Assembly (NCBI RefSeq): GCF_000829035.1
Contig: NZ_AP012541.1
Location: 2,480,001 to 2,544,000 of the forward strand
Direction of reading: 5' to 3'
Length of the DNA stretch: 64,000 nucleotides
Source: Lacticaseibacillus paracasei subsp. paracasei
GTDB lineage: Bacteria > Bacillota > Bacilli > Lactobacillales > Lactobacillaceae
Below the pieces are notes generated by a model. The model was not told the DNA's origin and made no database searches. It saw only the letters and a program-made list of their open reading frames with translations. Position 1 is the stretch's first letter. Every line of letters starts with the position of its first letter. Positions 46,156 to 54,493 of this stretch are shown here, in pieces. Both the position numbers and the translations under genes were made by a program.

Positions 46156-46406
46156 CACTCCCTTTCAATTCCCAATGACTCTAACAGTGCGTTGAGTACA
46201 TCTGTATTGCACTGGATCACGACCTTGGACTGCTGCGCAAGTTCACTCAAGTCGTTCAGCTCGCCTTCCACATAATAGTCACGCGCATGCTGATGAATCA
46301 GCCGAGCTAGGTACTTGTTTCGCGTCATACCTTTTGCATCTGCCAACTGTTTAATGATGGCAGCATCCGCATCCGTCACACCCTTGATATGAATATCGAC
46401 TACCAA
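46155..46406 (-). CDS. Ribbon-helix-helix MobC-like DNA-binding protein
   Basis: 83 residues from TTG 46406, set by AAAGGAGG 9 nt upstream. VDIHIKGVTDADAAIIKQLADAKGMTRNKYLARLI is a ribbon-helix-helix pattern (beta strand, helix, SRN-like turn, helix), then an acidic helical tail. Such proteins bind oriT and help the relaxase open the nick site. First gene of the mobilisation operon, next to the hairpin array. Confidence 0.75.
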   Translation of the reverse strand: MVVDIHIKGVTDADAAIIKQLADAKGMTRNKYLARLIHQHARDYYVEGELNDLSELAQQSKVVIQCNTDVLNALLESLGIERE

Positions 46407-46449
46407 CCGAATCAACCTCCTTTGTTCAAATCGAGAAGTTCGCGATAAC

Positions 46450-46484
46450 AAAAAACGGCCTTGAAGTTGCTAACTTCGAGGCCG
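46450..46484 (-). terminator. Terminator-like hairpin ahead of the mob operon
   Basis: CGGCCTTGAAGTT (46456-46468) pairs with AACTTCGAGGCCG (46472-46484); minus-strand reading is followed by TTTTTTG. It would stop read-through from the T4SS operon into the mobilisation genes, or attenuate them. Confidence 0.7.
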
Positions 46485-46506
46485 AAAACTAAGTTCAAAA
46501 CTAAGT

Positions 46507-46800
46507 GCAGGGTGAGCGCTATGATCCAAAAGGCCGGATCACAACACTCACCCTTCAAGTCCAAAATATCGGCAGGGGCCGAATTTTGGACTTTTAGAGG
46601 ATGAGCATAAGGGAAAACCGAACCCAAATATGGGTTACACCGCAGTGCGGTGGGTTTTCCAAAGGGGTCACATTCGTGACCCAAGTGCCTAAGATTCAAG
46701 CTTTAGGGCGCAAGGAAAAATTTCCTTTGTGCCCAGTATTCATTGAGTTGTGCACCCACTTTCTTGGTTTGTGCCCTAAAATCGGCATTTTTGGCACCAA
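46507..46800. other. oriT: Probable oriT: array of hairpins between the T4SS and mob operons
   Basis: Seven stems in under 300 bp: GGGTGAG/CTCACCC (46510-46553, with inner GATCC/GGATC), AAGTCCAAAAT/ATTTTGGACTT (46557-46593), AACCCA/TGGGTT (46621-46636), ACCGCA/TGCGGT (46639-46651), GGGTCAC/GTGACCC (46665-46682), GGGCGCAAGGAAA/TTTCCTTTGTGCCC (46706-46734), GTGCC/GGCAC (46771-46797). Position directly upstream of the MobC-like and relaxase genes is where MobL plasmids carry oriT. The nick site is not identified. Confidence 0.65.
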
Positions 46801-46813
46801 CGATTTCGGGGGT

Positions 46814-47626
46814 TCAATCCAGCTTTTCGGTATAATTTGTTCGTGCCTGACGAGCACTAGCGATTGCTTTGCGAGTTTTTGCCGCCGTAGTTTGATGCTG
46901 CTTAATGGTAGATTCTGTTTGCGCGATCTTACTCTTAGTGTCAGATTTCTGAGACCCAGTTTGAAGATTCAACGACTGATTTTGCTTCGCTAAGGTCTTC
47001 TTGAGCGTGGCAATGTTGGCCTTGTTCTTGGCCACCTTGTGCTTCAGTGTCTGGATCTTTTTCGAGTAATATCTCACCATGTAGGCAAGATACTCTTGTT
47101 GAAGCTGATGCGTTGTTGGCCGCTTGTAAGAACCAGCGTCCTTTGCCTTTTGAACTAACAAGGCTTGGCTATTGGCCGCCTCCAAGCCGCTACCCGTTGT
47201 CTTCTTATCACCGATCACAACGTAGAGAAGAGCTTGCTTTTTGGGAACTTGTTTGACCGTCACGACATAATAGTCTGGACTCACTTGAGTCAAAGCTGAC
47301 GACAGGATCTCGCCATTTTCGTGACCCCTGGTGCGAACCTTTGAACGAACCGTAGCCAGCGGATCAAGCTGATTGTCGCTAACATAAAAACCTAGACGGT
47401 ACGTTTGATTACTGTAACGTTTAGCATTGGCATAGACGAAAGTGTTCTGTCCCATCACGAACGACTTGCCCATGGCAAGCCCCGACTCGTTGATGTTTTT
47501 AGGGAAGACAGCGAACAAAATTAGCGTCACGCCGATTGCCGCCAAGATCCAACCAAACAGTTTCTTGAAGCGTCTTTCTGCTTTATTACGATCTAAAATC
47601 TGGACATGTTTTTCTTCGACATCCAC
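46814..47626 (-). CDS. Membrane-anchored coiled-coil protein of the conjugation operon
   Basis: 270 residues from GTG 47626 (AGGAGG upstream). One N-terminal helix (FGWILAAIGVTLILFAVF, about residues 24-41), a beta-rich extracytoplasmic middle, and a long C-terminal coiled coil (KKIQTLKHKVAKNKANIATLKKTL ...). Last gene of the T4SS operon. Related proteins in Gram-positive systems sit in the cell envelope channel; no firm family match. Confidence 0.65.
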   Translation of the reverse strand: MDVEEKHVQILDRNKAERRFKKLFGWILAAIGVTLILFAVFPKNINESGLAMGKSFVMGQNTFVYANAKRYSNQTYRLGFYVSDNQLDPLATVRSKVRTRGHENGEILSSALTQVSPDYYVVTVKQVPKKQALLYVVIGDKKTTGSGLEAANSQALLVQKAKDAGSYKRPTTHQLQQEYLAYMVRYYSKKIQTLKHKVAKNKANIATLKKTLAKQNQSLNLQTGSQKSDTKSKIAQTESTIKQHQTTAAKTRKAIASARQARTNYTEKLD

Positions 47627-47643
47627 CAGTATTCCTCCTTCCT

Positions 47644-48270
47644 TTACTGATCGTTACCGGCCTGATCGGTAACTACGGTGAACATTTGACTATGGCTCAC
47701 CAGCCCTCGATCAAAGCGTGCCAGTAGCACACTTGAGTATTGAGTGTGACTGCTATCGTATGAGTAAGAGTACGTCATGTGGACACTTACCAACGCATCC
47801 TTGCCGGCTCCGGGTTGGATCATCGCAGTAATGGTATTCCACTCGATCTCATAGGCCGTCGCCTTCGTCTGAGTCCCCGCAGTCGCGGTAGTCGGTGCCA
47901 GTTGATCGACTTGTTCTGGGGTCGCCACCTTCTTCAATGCAGCCCGTTTTGCGGATACGCTTGGCGAATAGTTCTGGAGAATTTTGGCGTACTGGATGGC
48001 AGTATTCTTGAGCTTCTGTTCACTTGACTTGTAAGAGGAGAGCTCGGCTTCGGCAGACTTTTGAGCTGCCTTGGCCGCTGATTCTGCGGCCAAGTTGTTA
48101 CTCGGTACGGCCCGCTCTTTCTGCTTCACCACACGCGTTTTCATCACGACTCGTGGTGTTTGCTGTGCGACACGATACCAGCAACCACCCATCACAACCG
48201 CCAAAACGGTTACGAGAATGGCGTAGCTAACTAACGCGATCCGGCCTAAATTATCGATTCTAAAATTCAC
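47644..48270 (-). CDS. Single-pass envelope protein of the conjugation operon (possible VirB8/TcpC-like)
   Basis: 208 residues from GTG 48270 (GAGGTGAT upstream). N-terminal membrane helix (IALVSYAILVTVLAVVMGGCWY, about 11-32), alanine/lysine helical linker (AAESAAKAAQKSAEAEL), and a compact C-terminal domain (VSVHMTYSYSYDSSHTQYSSVLLARFD). Topology matches VirB8/TcpC scaffold proteins, which is inference. Confidence 0.6.
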   Translation of the reverse strand: MNFRIDNLGRIALVSYAILVTVLAVVMGGCWYRVAQQTPRVVMKTRVVKQKERAVPSNNLAAESAAKAAQKSAEAELSSYKSSEQKLKNTAIQYAKILQNYSPSVSAKRAALKKVATPEQVDQLAPTTATAGTQTKATAYEIEWNTITAMIQPGAGKDALVSVHMTYSYSYDSSHTQYSSVLLARFDRGLVSHSQMFTVVTDQAGNDQ

Positions 48271-48279
48271 TTGATCACC

Positions 48280-49257
48280 TCATTTTTTGTGGATATAAAC
48301 GTATGAAGAAACATTGCTGAGAGTCTGATAGTTCGGCCCAGTTGATGACGGAAAACCTGTACCACCTTGAGAAATTTTGATGGTGCCAGCGCTACGGTTG
48401 TATGCTTCCACGTAGGCGACGTGCCCATACTGTGGATCAGCTCGCCATGTGCCAACCATCTGCCCAGCCGCAAAAACGACGATCGTGCCAGCCGCCGGAG
48501 TTCGGTTCACGGTGAAGCCCGCGGCCGCGGCCGACGTGCCCCATTGACAACCATTGCCCCAGCCGTTGCCGGCCCATCCACTACGCGCTTTGGCGAACCA
48601 AGTGCATTGACCCTTGGGGTAAGTGTTACCAGCAGTGTTGAGTTTATATTGACCGGTTAGCTCCGATTGGTCGATGCCAGACAAATCAATTTTGCCAGGC
48701 ACCGACTTAAATCGTGGCGATCCTTGAGGTCCTGAGTGCAGCCACTCCATTTTTCTGACGCCCAAGATTGTTGTCCAGCCGATCGACGATTTCCAATCAG
48801 AGTTGTTGAAAAAGGCAAGCAGCTGATCCAGGGCATTAAGCCGGTTGGTGTGCCCTTCCAGGGCGTAGTATGCAAACGTTCCTGCCGTATATTGCAACAC
48901 GCCCGCGGCCTCATTCCCTCCGGAATTCATGTCTTGAACTTGCTGAATAACGGCAGCGTTACCACCTGATTCATTTTGGATAACAGCTTCTAGGTTCTTG
49001 ATAAACTCATCGCTGGGATCCGCATTCATCGCAGTTGCGGCAATTTTTATCAGCTGTGGATCGTATTCACCGTTGGTGGCAACATCGCTGCTATCGGTAC
49101 TCGATTGACTAAGAAACATCGACAAAATGCCAACCGTAAAGACCGTCACCAGCAATAGCCCCACTGCCGTCATGATTGCCGGCAGACCAGTCCATGCGAC
49201 AAAACGGCGAACTAAAAGGGCGTTCTTCATAGTCTGCTTTTCATGATGTGAATCCAT
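48280..49257 (-). CDS. Bifunctional SLT/CHAP cell-wall hydrolase (VirB1-like)
   Basis: 325 residues from ATG 49257, overlapping the VirB4 stop. Membrane helix at 28-50, lytic-transglycosylase domain with catalytic E96 (IQNESGGN) at about 65-165, and a CHAP amidase/endopeptidase with C218 (GQCTWFAKARSG) and H279 (YGHVAYVEAYN). Such enzymes open peptidoglycan so the T4SS can assemble (compare TcpG, PrgK, CwlT). All catalytic residues are present. Confidence 0.9.
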   Translation of the reverse strand: MDSHHEKQTMKNALLVRRFVAWTGLPAIMTAVGLLLVTVFTVGILSMFLSQSSTDSSDVATNGEYDPQLIKIAATAMNADPSDEFIKNLEAVIQNESGGNAAVIQQVQDMNSGGNEAAGVLQYTAGTFAYYALEGHTNRLNALDQLLAFFNNSDWKSSIGWTTILGVRKMEWLHSGPQGSPRFKSVPGKIDLSGIDQSELTGQYKLNTAGNTYPKGQCTWFAKARSGWAGNGWGNGCQWGTSAAAAGFTVNRTPAAGTIVVFAAGQMVGTWRADPQYGHVAYVEAYNRSAGTIKISQGGTGFPSSTGPNYQTLSNVSSYVYIHKK

Positions 49258-51170
49258 CAAGCACCACCTTCAAACGTCCTCAATTCTTCGTCTGTGACTT
49301 GGAAATTCATGTGCAGCTTATCGGTGCCGATCAACAAGTACGCCTCGCCTTTTCCGAAGTCAGGCAAGCTAGCGAAGTCCTGTTCCGTCATCATATTACC
49401 GAACAGTGACCGGAGGATCCCCGGATCTTCTTTGGTCTTGATCGTCGAAACATCGTGCTTCATTAGCACCTTATACTGGCAGAGCGAGTACAACTGATTC
49501 AGTGCGTTGACCGCCTTAACCATACCCTTATCGGACACATTGGCACCGCTTGGAAACATCCGCTCCAAGCGCTGCGTGGCCAAGACAATCGACCCAAACA
49601 TCTTGCGGTCTTCAGACATTAATTTGACAAAGAAATCAGCGACAAAAGACTTGTCCGTATTCAAGATAGTGTGGCATTCGTCAATGATCATCAACCAGTG
49701 CTGCACATCGATCAGGCCTTTTTCACGCGCGTCGTAGGCTTTCTTTTGAGCGCGGCCCAGGCGCATACAATTGTTATACGAGTCGATGATTGCGTTATAA
49801 ATCTGTAAGTCTTGGATGGAATCTTGCATCGCGTCGATTGTGCTCAGTTGATACGAAACCACTTGTAAATCGCTCAAGTCTGGGAAGCTTGAATATCCGT
49901 CAAAGAGATCACCAAAGGTTGACTTCAGTTGGCCTAGAGACAACAAAATCGACTCATAATAACGTGTCATTTCTGGATAGAGACCCTTGGTGGAGGCATC
50001 CTGAATGAACGGCACAATGTCTGAAAGTGTCGGGTACTCCGTGGCTGCCAATGCCGTCACCGGTGGCCGGTCTGGATCAAGATAGTGATGCTGCTTGTAG
50101 TATCGATCGCACAACTGTGAAAAGGCATTGGCTGTGCGTTCATCGGCGTCTCGATCTAACAACCGATACTTAATCGCCAAGCCCCCAATGTGGGCCCGAT
50201 ACGATGCAATGACATCCGGATCAGAGGTCTTTTCGTCATATTGGGTTGGGTAGACCTGAAACATATTGATGATGCCGTCAGATCCATCAAGGTTGATCAC
50301 CGTGCCTTTGAACTTCCGCACCAGCGTCGCAAACTCACCCGTTCGATCAAATACCCGCACCAGGTCGCCGCGAATGGCGCGCTCCCATAGGATCTTTTTG
50401 AGGCTAGTGGACTTGCCACTTCCCAAGTCTCCTGAGAGAAATGTGTTGTAGTACGTCCGCGTATTGGTAACGCGAAACATGTCCCAATAGACCGTCCCGC
50501 CAGTTGGCGTATAACCGAAGTACGAGCCATACGGATCACTCAAGGAGGTTTGATTATGCGCGTAGCCCAGTCCCATGACCTGCCCGCTTAACGGTAAACC
50601 TGTGCGTCCGCTAGGTAAGCGCGACTGTTCGACAATCGGCAAGAACATCGACTTGTATTCGTCCGCGTTCTCGTCCAAAAAGACCGTCGCGCCATAGCCA
50701 TCAGTCGCTAAATCCGAGATCACATCGTTGACTTTTCGGTTCAGGTGATCCACAGAATCCGCGTAGAGGTAGATGCGCATGCTGACCTGCTTGATTACTT
50801 CACCCTGTTTATTGAGTTCAACGGATAACTGCCGCAGTGGTAACAATTCTTGGTCGATCAGGTCACTTTCCGTTGTCGAATAGGCGCGGTGTCGTTGGAT
50901 CTCAAGTTCGGAAATTGAGCTTGAGATTTGCTTGGCATAGTTGATCTTGGGATTTGTGTAATAGTCCACCACCGCTGTTGCGCCGTGAACTGCCGTCAGC
51001 TTTTTGAGCCAAAAATCACTGAAGGTATCGGGGATCTCATAGACATGCACACAGGCCATAAAGACGCTACCCAACCGCACGAGGTACTCGCTCTTGGTAT
51101 CCAGTCCGCCCGCTGGTTGGATCTGATAAATAAACCCGTCGTCAATCACCTTGCTATTGTTCTTCTTCAC
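49257..51170 (-). CDS. VirB4/TraE-type conjugation ATPase
   Basis: 637 residues from GTG 51170. Walker A GDLGSGKST (247-255), Walker B LMIIDECHTIL (about 480), QRLERMFPSG sensor region. The N-terminal 230 residues are the VirB4 docking domain. It powers T4SS assembly and substrate transfer. It overlaps the upstream gene by 17 nt. Confidence 0.95.
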   Translation of the reverse strand: MKKNNSKVIDDGFIYQIQPAGGLDTKSEYLVRLGSVFMACVHVYEIPDTFSDFWLKKLTAVHGATAVVDYYTNPKINYAKQISSSISELEIQRHRAYSTTESDLIDQELLPLRQLSVELNKQGEVIKQVSMRIYLYADSVDHLNRKVNDVISDLATDGYGATVFLDENADEYKSMFLPIVEQSRLPSGRTGLPLSGQVMGLGYAHNQTSLSDPYGSYFGYTPTGGTVYWDMFRVTNTRTYYNTFLSGDLGSGKSTSLKKILWERAIRGDLVRVFDRTGEFATLVRKFKGTVINLDGSDGIINMFQVYPTQYDEKTSDPDVIASYRAHIGGLAIKYRLLDRDADERTANAFSQLCDRYYKQHHYLDPDRPPVTALAATEYPTLSDIVPFIQDASTKGLYPEMTRYYESILLSLGQLKSTFGDLFDGYSSFPDLSDLQVVSYQLSTIDAMQDSIQDLQIYNAIIDSYNNCMRLGRAQKKAYDAREKGLIDVQHWLMIIDECHTILNTDKSFVADFFVKLMSEDRKMFGSIVLATQRLERMFPSGANVSDKGMVKAVNALNQLYSLCQYKVLMKHDVSTIKTKEDPGILRSLFGNMMTEQDFASLPDFGKGEAYLLIGTDKLHMNFQVTDEELRTFEGGA

Positions 51171-51750
51171 TGGTTTCCACCCCCGGATTATTCATCAACC
51201 GATACATCAACTGCTTTTCGGAAATCGTCGTCGGTTGAAAGCCATAGACCGCGCCCTTCGCCTTAGCGTCTTCAATATTGGCCTCAAGCTGTTTTGGCGT
51301 CGTGCCAAACAACATAATCCAACTGGATAACTTGCGATAGTGCTGTTCAAGATATTGCAGGTTGTAAAGCTCCTTTTCTAATTGCTCAACCCGAAATGGA
51401 TCGGTAGTTGTCTTGATCAAGTGGCGGAAATATTGTTGCTGCACGTCGTTGTTTTCTGGGAAGTTCAAGAAAATCTCTTTGACCGAATGCGTGTACTGCC
51501 GCATAAACCGCCATGAGCCGTTCTCGATTGCATCAGCTTCCTGCAGAGTCATTCGATCCAAGTCATGCTTTTCAGGCTTCATGACGTCTGCGTAGTAAGT
51601 GGATAGTCCACTCTTGAGAATGATGTAACCCTGCTTGCTGATGCCAATGATCGGCAAGATTGCAGTAATCTTGCCACGCTGCTTGCGTTCTTCAGTCTTC
51701 GTCCGCTGATCACGTTCCTTGCGTCGATCAAGCGCATTAAATCCGGCCAT
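51154..51750 (-). CDS. T4SS accessory protein (TrsD/TraD-like, upstream of VirB4)
   Basis: 198 residues from MAGFNALDRRKERD (51750). Strongly basic N-terminus, hydrophobic-aromatic middle (LPIIGISKQGYIILKSGLS), then helical. In many Gram-positive T4SS operons a separate protein of this size and order corresponds to the N-terminal part of larger VirB4 proteins. Role: likely partner of the VirB4 ATPase. Confidence 0.65.
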   Translation of the reverse strand: MAGFNALDRRKERDQRTKTEERKQRGKITAILPIIGISKQGYIILKSGLSTYYADVMKPEKHDLDRMTLQEADAIENGSWRFMRQYTHSVKEIFLNFPENNDVQQQYFRHLIKTTTDPFRVEQLEKELYNLQYLEQHYRKLSSWIMLFGTTPKQLEANIEDAKAKGAVYGFQPTTISEKQLMYRLMNNPGVETSEEEQ

Positions 51751-52072
51751 GGCGAGCACCTTCTTTCTCCTCATGGAATTGGTAGATTGGCCGTTGGATC
51801 GCGTGATAAGTCCGACGCGATTTACGGACAATCTGCATCAATACCTGGTAATTTTTCTTGTCATAAACACTAGATGGCGACAGCATCAGATAAGTGATTG
51901 CCGCTGTTTCAATCGGCGCGAGTGCTTGAAGAAACGGTGAAACAAAGCGAGTGAATAGCAGCCAAGAGATCCCCGCTGCTACCAAGATCACGATAAAGTC
52001 TGCGATCGTGAGATTCTTCGAATACTGTGCCTTCATCATCATCTTTTTGGAAAATTGGATATTGTGATACAT
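51737..52072 (-). CDS. VirB3/PrgI-like small membrane protein
   Basis: 111 residues, AGGAGG before the ATG. Two closely spaced helices (IADFIVILVAAGISWLLFTRF; LAPIETAAITYLML) followed by a basic cytoplasmic tail, as in TrsC/PrgI proteins placed ahead of VirB4 in Gram-positive T4SS. Its end overlaps the next gene. Confidence 0.75.
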   Translation of the reverse strand: MYHNIQFSKKMMMKAQYSKNLTIADFIVILVAAGISWLLFTRFVSPFLQALAPIETAAITYLMLSPSSVYDKKNYQVLMQIVRKSRRTYHAIQRPIYQFHEEKEGARHGRI

Positions 52073-52083
52073 TTAATTGCCTC

Positions 52084-54483
52084 CTATTTCAGATTTTTGC
52101 CTTGACGTAAGCTCTGACCAGTTGTTTGGCCAACGCGATAGGCCCGCCGCACTGCCGTAACGGTCGGTGACTTGGCTAAGGACTGATGCGCCCCGATATT
52201 GACGTCAGTCAGTTTATTAGTAATCATCCTGCCAATTATTTGGTTAGCCGTCGTATTGAATTGATGTTGTGCGTCTAACGCAGCATGTTGATCATTCAAA
52301 ATCGCCGTTTTTCCGGCCTGAACTGCACTAGCTGTTGCACGCGGCATGGATTGTGTGGAAACATGTGGGACCTCGTAACTAGTAGCGGTGTGCCCTCCAC
52401 CAAGCGCCTGTGACCGCTGTTGAGTCGGTTGCGATTGAGCGCCACCCAGGCTTGGTTGCGTTGCTGTACCTGACATCGCGGGTTGACTCCCTTGAGGTGT
52501 ACCAGCGGGACCGACGGAAACAGCTTCACCACTGCTCATATCTGGCACAGCGTGTGTAAGACTTGTTCCATAGCCGAGCGCTTGTCGTGCGGCTGATGTA
52601 CCTAACGATGGCGCTGATCCAGCGTTCGTGCCAAGCTGGGACACTTGGCCAACTTGGGCCGGTTGAAGCTTGCTACCAACTAAATTCTTAGCAGCCTGCG
52701 GCATTTCTGGCGCCGCAACATCAGGCGCAGAGTAATCTTGTCCGTTACCAAGTCCAACATCGGTATTGGCATCGTCTTGTTGCAGCTGGGGTGCTGTAAC
52801 ATCACCGCTAGTCGGATTGGCCGTAGTACCCAATCCACCCAAGGAGCTAGCGCTACCTGTCCCGATGTCCGCTTGTGCTGGCAAATCAGGTGCAGCTACG
52901 GCTGGTTCTTCAGTACCGTTACCGTTGGTTGCCCCAACACCAAGCGCACCCTCACTAGCTTCTAAACCGGCGTTAGCGGGATTATTACCGTTGTCAGCAG
53001 TAGCCAAAATTGGTGCTGCCTGATCCTTGTCGCTAACATTTGGCTGCGCCGTGGCTGTTGAAGCAGTGCTCGTTGGGGCGCCGCTGGTCTGAGTAGCTGT
53101 AGTCGGACCGTTAGTAGCCTGCTTTTGGTCTGATCCTTCAGCTTTTGTTGGATTAAGTTCTGGCTTTTTATTCGATGCAGCAGTCGGTGCCACGCCACCA
53201 AGCTTGTCACCTGGCAGTTCAGGTTTTTTAGTTAGGCCATTGCCAAAGCCAGCCAGTGCTGACGCACCAACGATTCCCTTACCGGCTAGCCCCTTAGCAA
53301 CACCACCGAGCTTCTTGGTTGCATCCAAAGCAGACTTGGTCGTATTACCAGCACCGCGCGCTAGCAACATAACGTTGGTCATGGTTTGTGCCATCGAAGA
53401 CAACCCGGCATCGATACCGAAGACTGATTGGATGATATTCGGACCATCGAGCACGAATAAGAAGGCGCCGATCATCGCAAAGACGCGCGCGACACCGCCA
53501 ACGCCAGCCTGTGTGATAAAGCTCAAAAACTGTGCATAGAACTGTAGAATCACACACAGTAGAAATGCGACCACAAACGAATCGCGGAGCTTTGCAATTA
53601 TCTGGCGGTTACGTTTTCCCGAGTCAAAGTCGGTGAGCGCAGCGCCCTGAGCTAATAACCCAATGAAGTTGATTTCCATAATGATCTTGACCAGTTTGAA
53701 AATAACGATCGCTACCGTGATCAAATATAATAGAAGGTTCGCGGCTAGGATCCACGGATGCCAGGAGTACCGATAGTAGTTATCATCGATCTTGAAAGCC
53801 CCTTGCATGTTATGCAACTCCCACTTACCGTCCGCGTTCATCGACAACTGCTTAGACAGAATCTTAGTCCCATCATCGCTAGCCTTAGAGCCGCCAAACC
53901 AGCCACCCGTATCGACTTTTTCGTTAATGCTCAGCAGTTTGATGTCTTCCATATTTTTGATCTGATTAGTGGTTCTGGGGAGCTTAGCCTTACCGCCACT
54001 CGTCTTCCAACCGGCCTTATCCAGCATATAAACGTCAGTGATATTACCTTGATAGATTGAAACTGCCGATGGCGTATTCACCATGGCCTGTTCCGCGCCG
54101 GCAGTAATCAGCTTCGTCCCTTGGGCCATGAGAAACGTCAGTCCAAAGAACAATAGCACCGCCACCAAAAAGTTATTGCCTTTCTCGTGATAATCCACGC
54201 GCTTATTGTGCATCATCATCAGGCCTGCCCAGAGCAGTCCAATCGTGGCTAAAGCCCAGATAACAGGATCATACGTCTTGAGGAATCTTTGAAATGGTGC
54301 ATAGCCCCAGAAGTCTAGTAACTTGTACATGTATGCAAAGATACTAGAAAGTCCATTGACGACTGTGGTGAGGCCATAGATGATCATGTATCCGATCCAT
54401 CTCAACCCGTCAGAGACAAAGTTAGTGACGTGCAGGTAGTCTGCATAGGCTCTTAGGACTGCGATAATTTGTGAATCACTCAA
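52084..54483 (-). CDS. VirB6/TrbL-like polytopic membrane protein with long repetitive tail
   Basis: 799 residues from TTG 54483 (AGGTGA upstream). The N-terminal half (about 1-400) has seven or more helices (IIYGLTTVVNGLSSIFAYMY, VIWALATIGLLWAGLMMM, LLYLITVAIVIFKLVKIIM ...), the channel-forming VirB6 type. Residues 420-730 are alanine/proline/threonine/serine/glycine/glutamine-rich, low complexity, and the end is basic. The tail is much longer than usual for VirB6. Confidence 0.82.
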   Translation of the reverse strand: MSDSQIIAVLRAYADYLHVTNFVSDGLRWIGYMIIYGLTTVVNGLSSIFAYMYKLLDFWGYAPFQRFLKTYDPVIWALATIGLLWAGLMMMHNKRVDYHEKGNNFLVAVLLFFGLTFLMAQGTKLITAGAEQAMVNTPSAVSIYQGNITDVYMLDKAGWKTSGGKAKLPRTTNQIKNMEDIKLLSINEKVDTGGWFGGSKASDDGTKILSKQLSMNADGKWELHNMQGAFKIDDNYYRYSWHPWILAANLLLYLITVAIVIFKLVKIIMEINFIGLLAQGAALTDFDSGKRNRQIIAKLRDSFVVAFLLCVILQFYAQFLSFITQAGVGGVARVFAMIGAFLFVLDGPNIIQSVFGIDAGLSSMAQTMTNVMLLARGAGNTTKSALDATKKLGGVAKGLAGKGIVGASALAGFGNGLTKKPELPGDKLGGVAPTAASNKKPELNPTKAEGSDQKQATNGPTTATQTSGAPTSTASTATAQPNVSDKDQAAPILATADNGNNPANAGLEASEGALGVGATNGNGTEEPAVAAPDLPAQADIGTGSASSLGGLGTTANPTSGDVTAPQLQQDDANTDVGLGNGQDYSAPDVAAPEMPQAAKNLVGSKLQPAQVGQVSQLGTNAGSAPSLGTSAARQALGYGTSLTHAVPDMSSGEAVSVGPAGTPQGSQPAMSGTATQPSLGGAQSQPTQQRSQALGGGHTATSYEVPHVSTQSMPRATASAVQAGKTAILNDQHAALDAQHQFNTTANQIIGRMITNKLTDVNIGAHQSLAKSPTVTAVRRAYRVGQTTGQSLRQGKNLK

Positions 54484-54493
54484 TTAATTTCAC

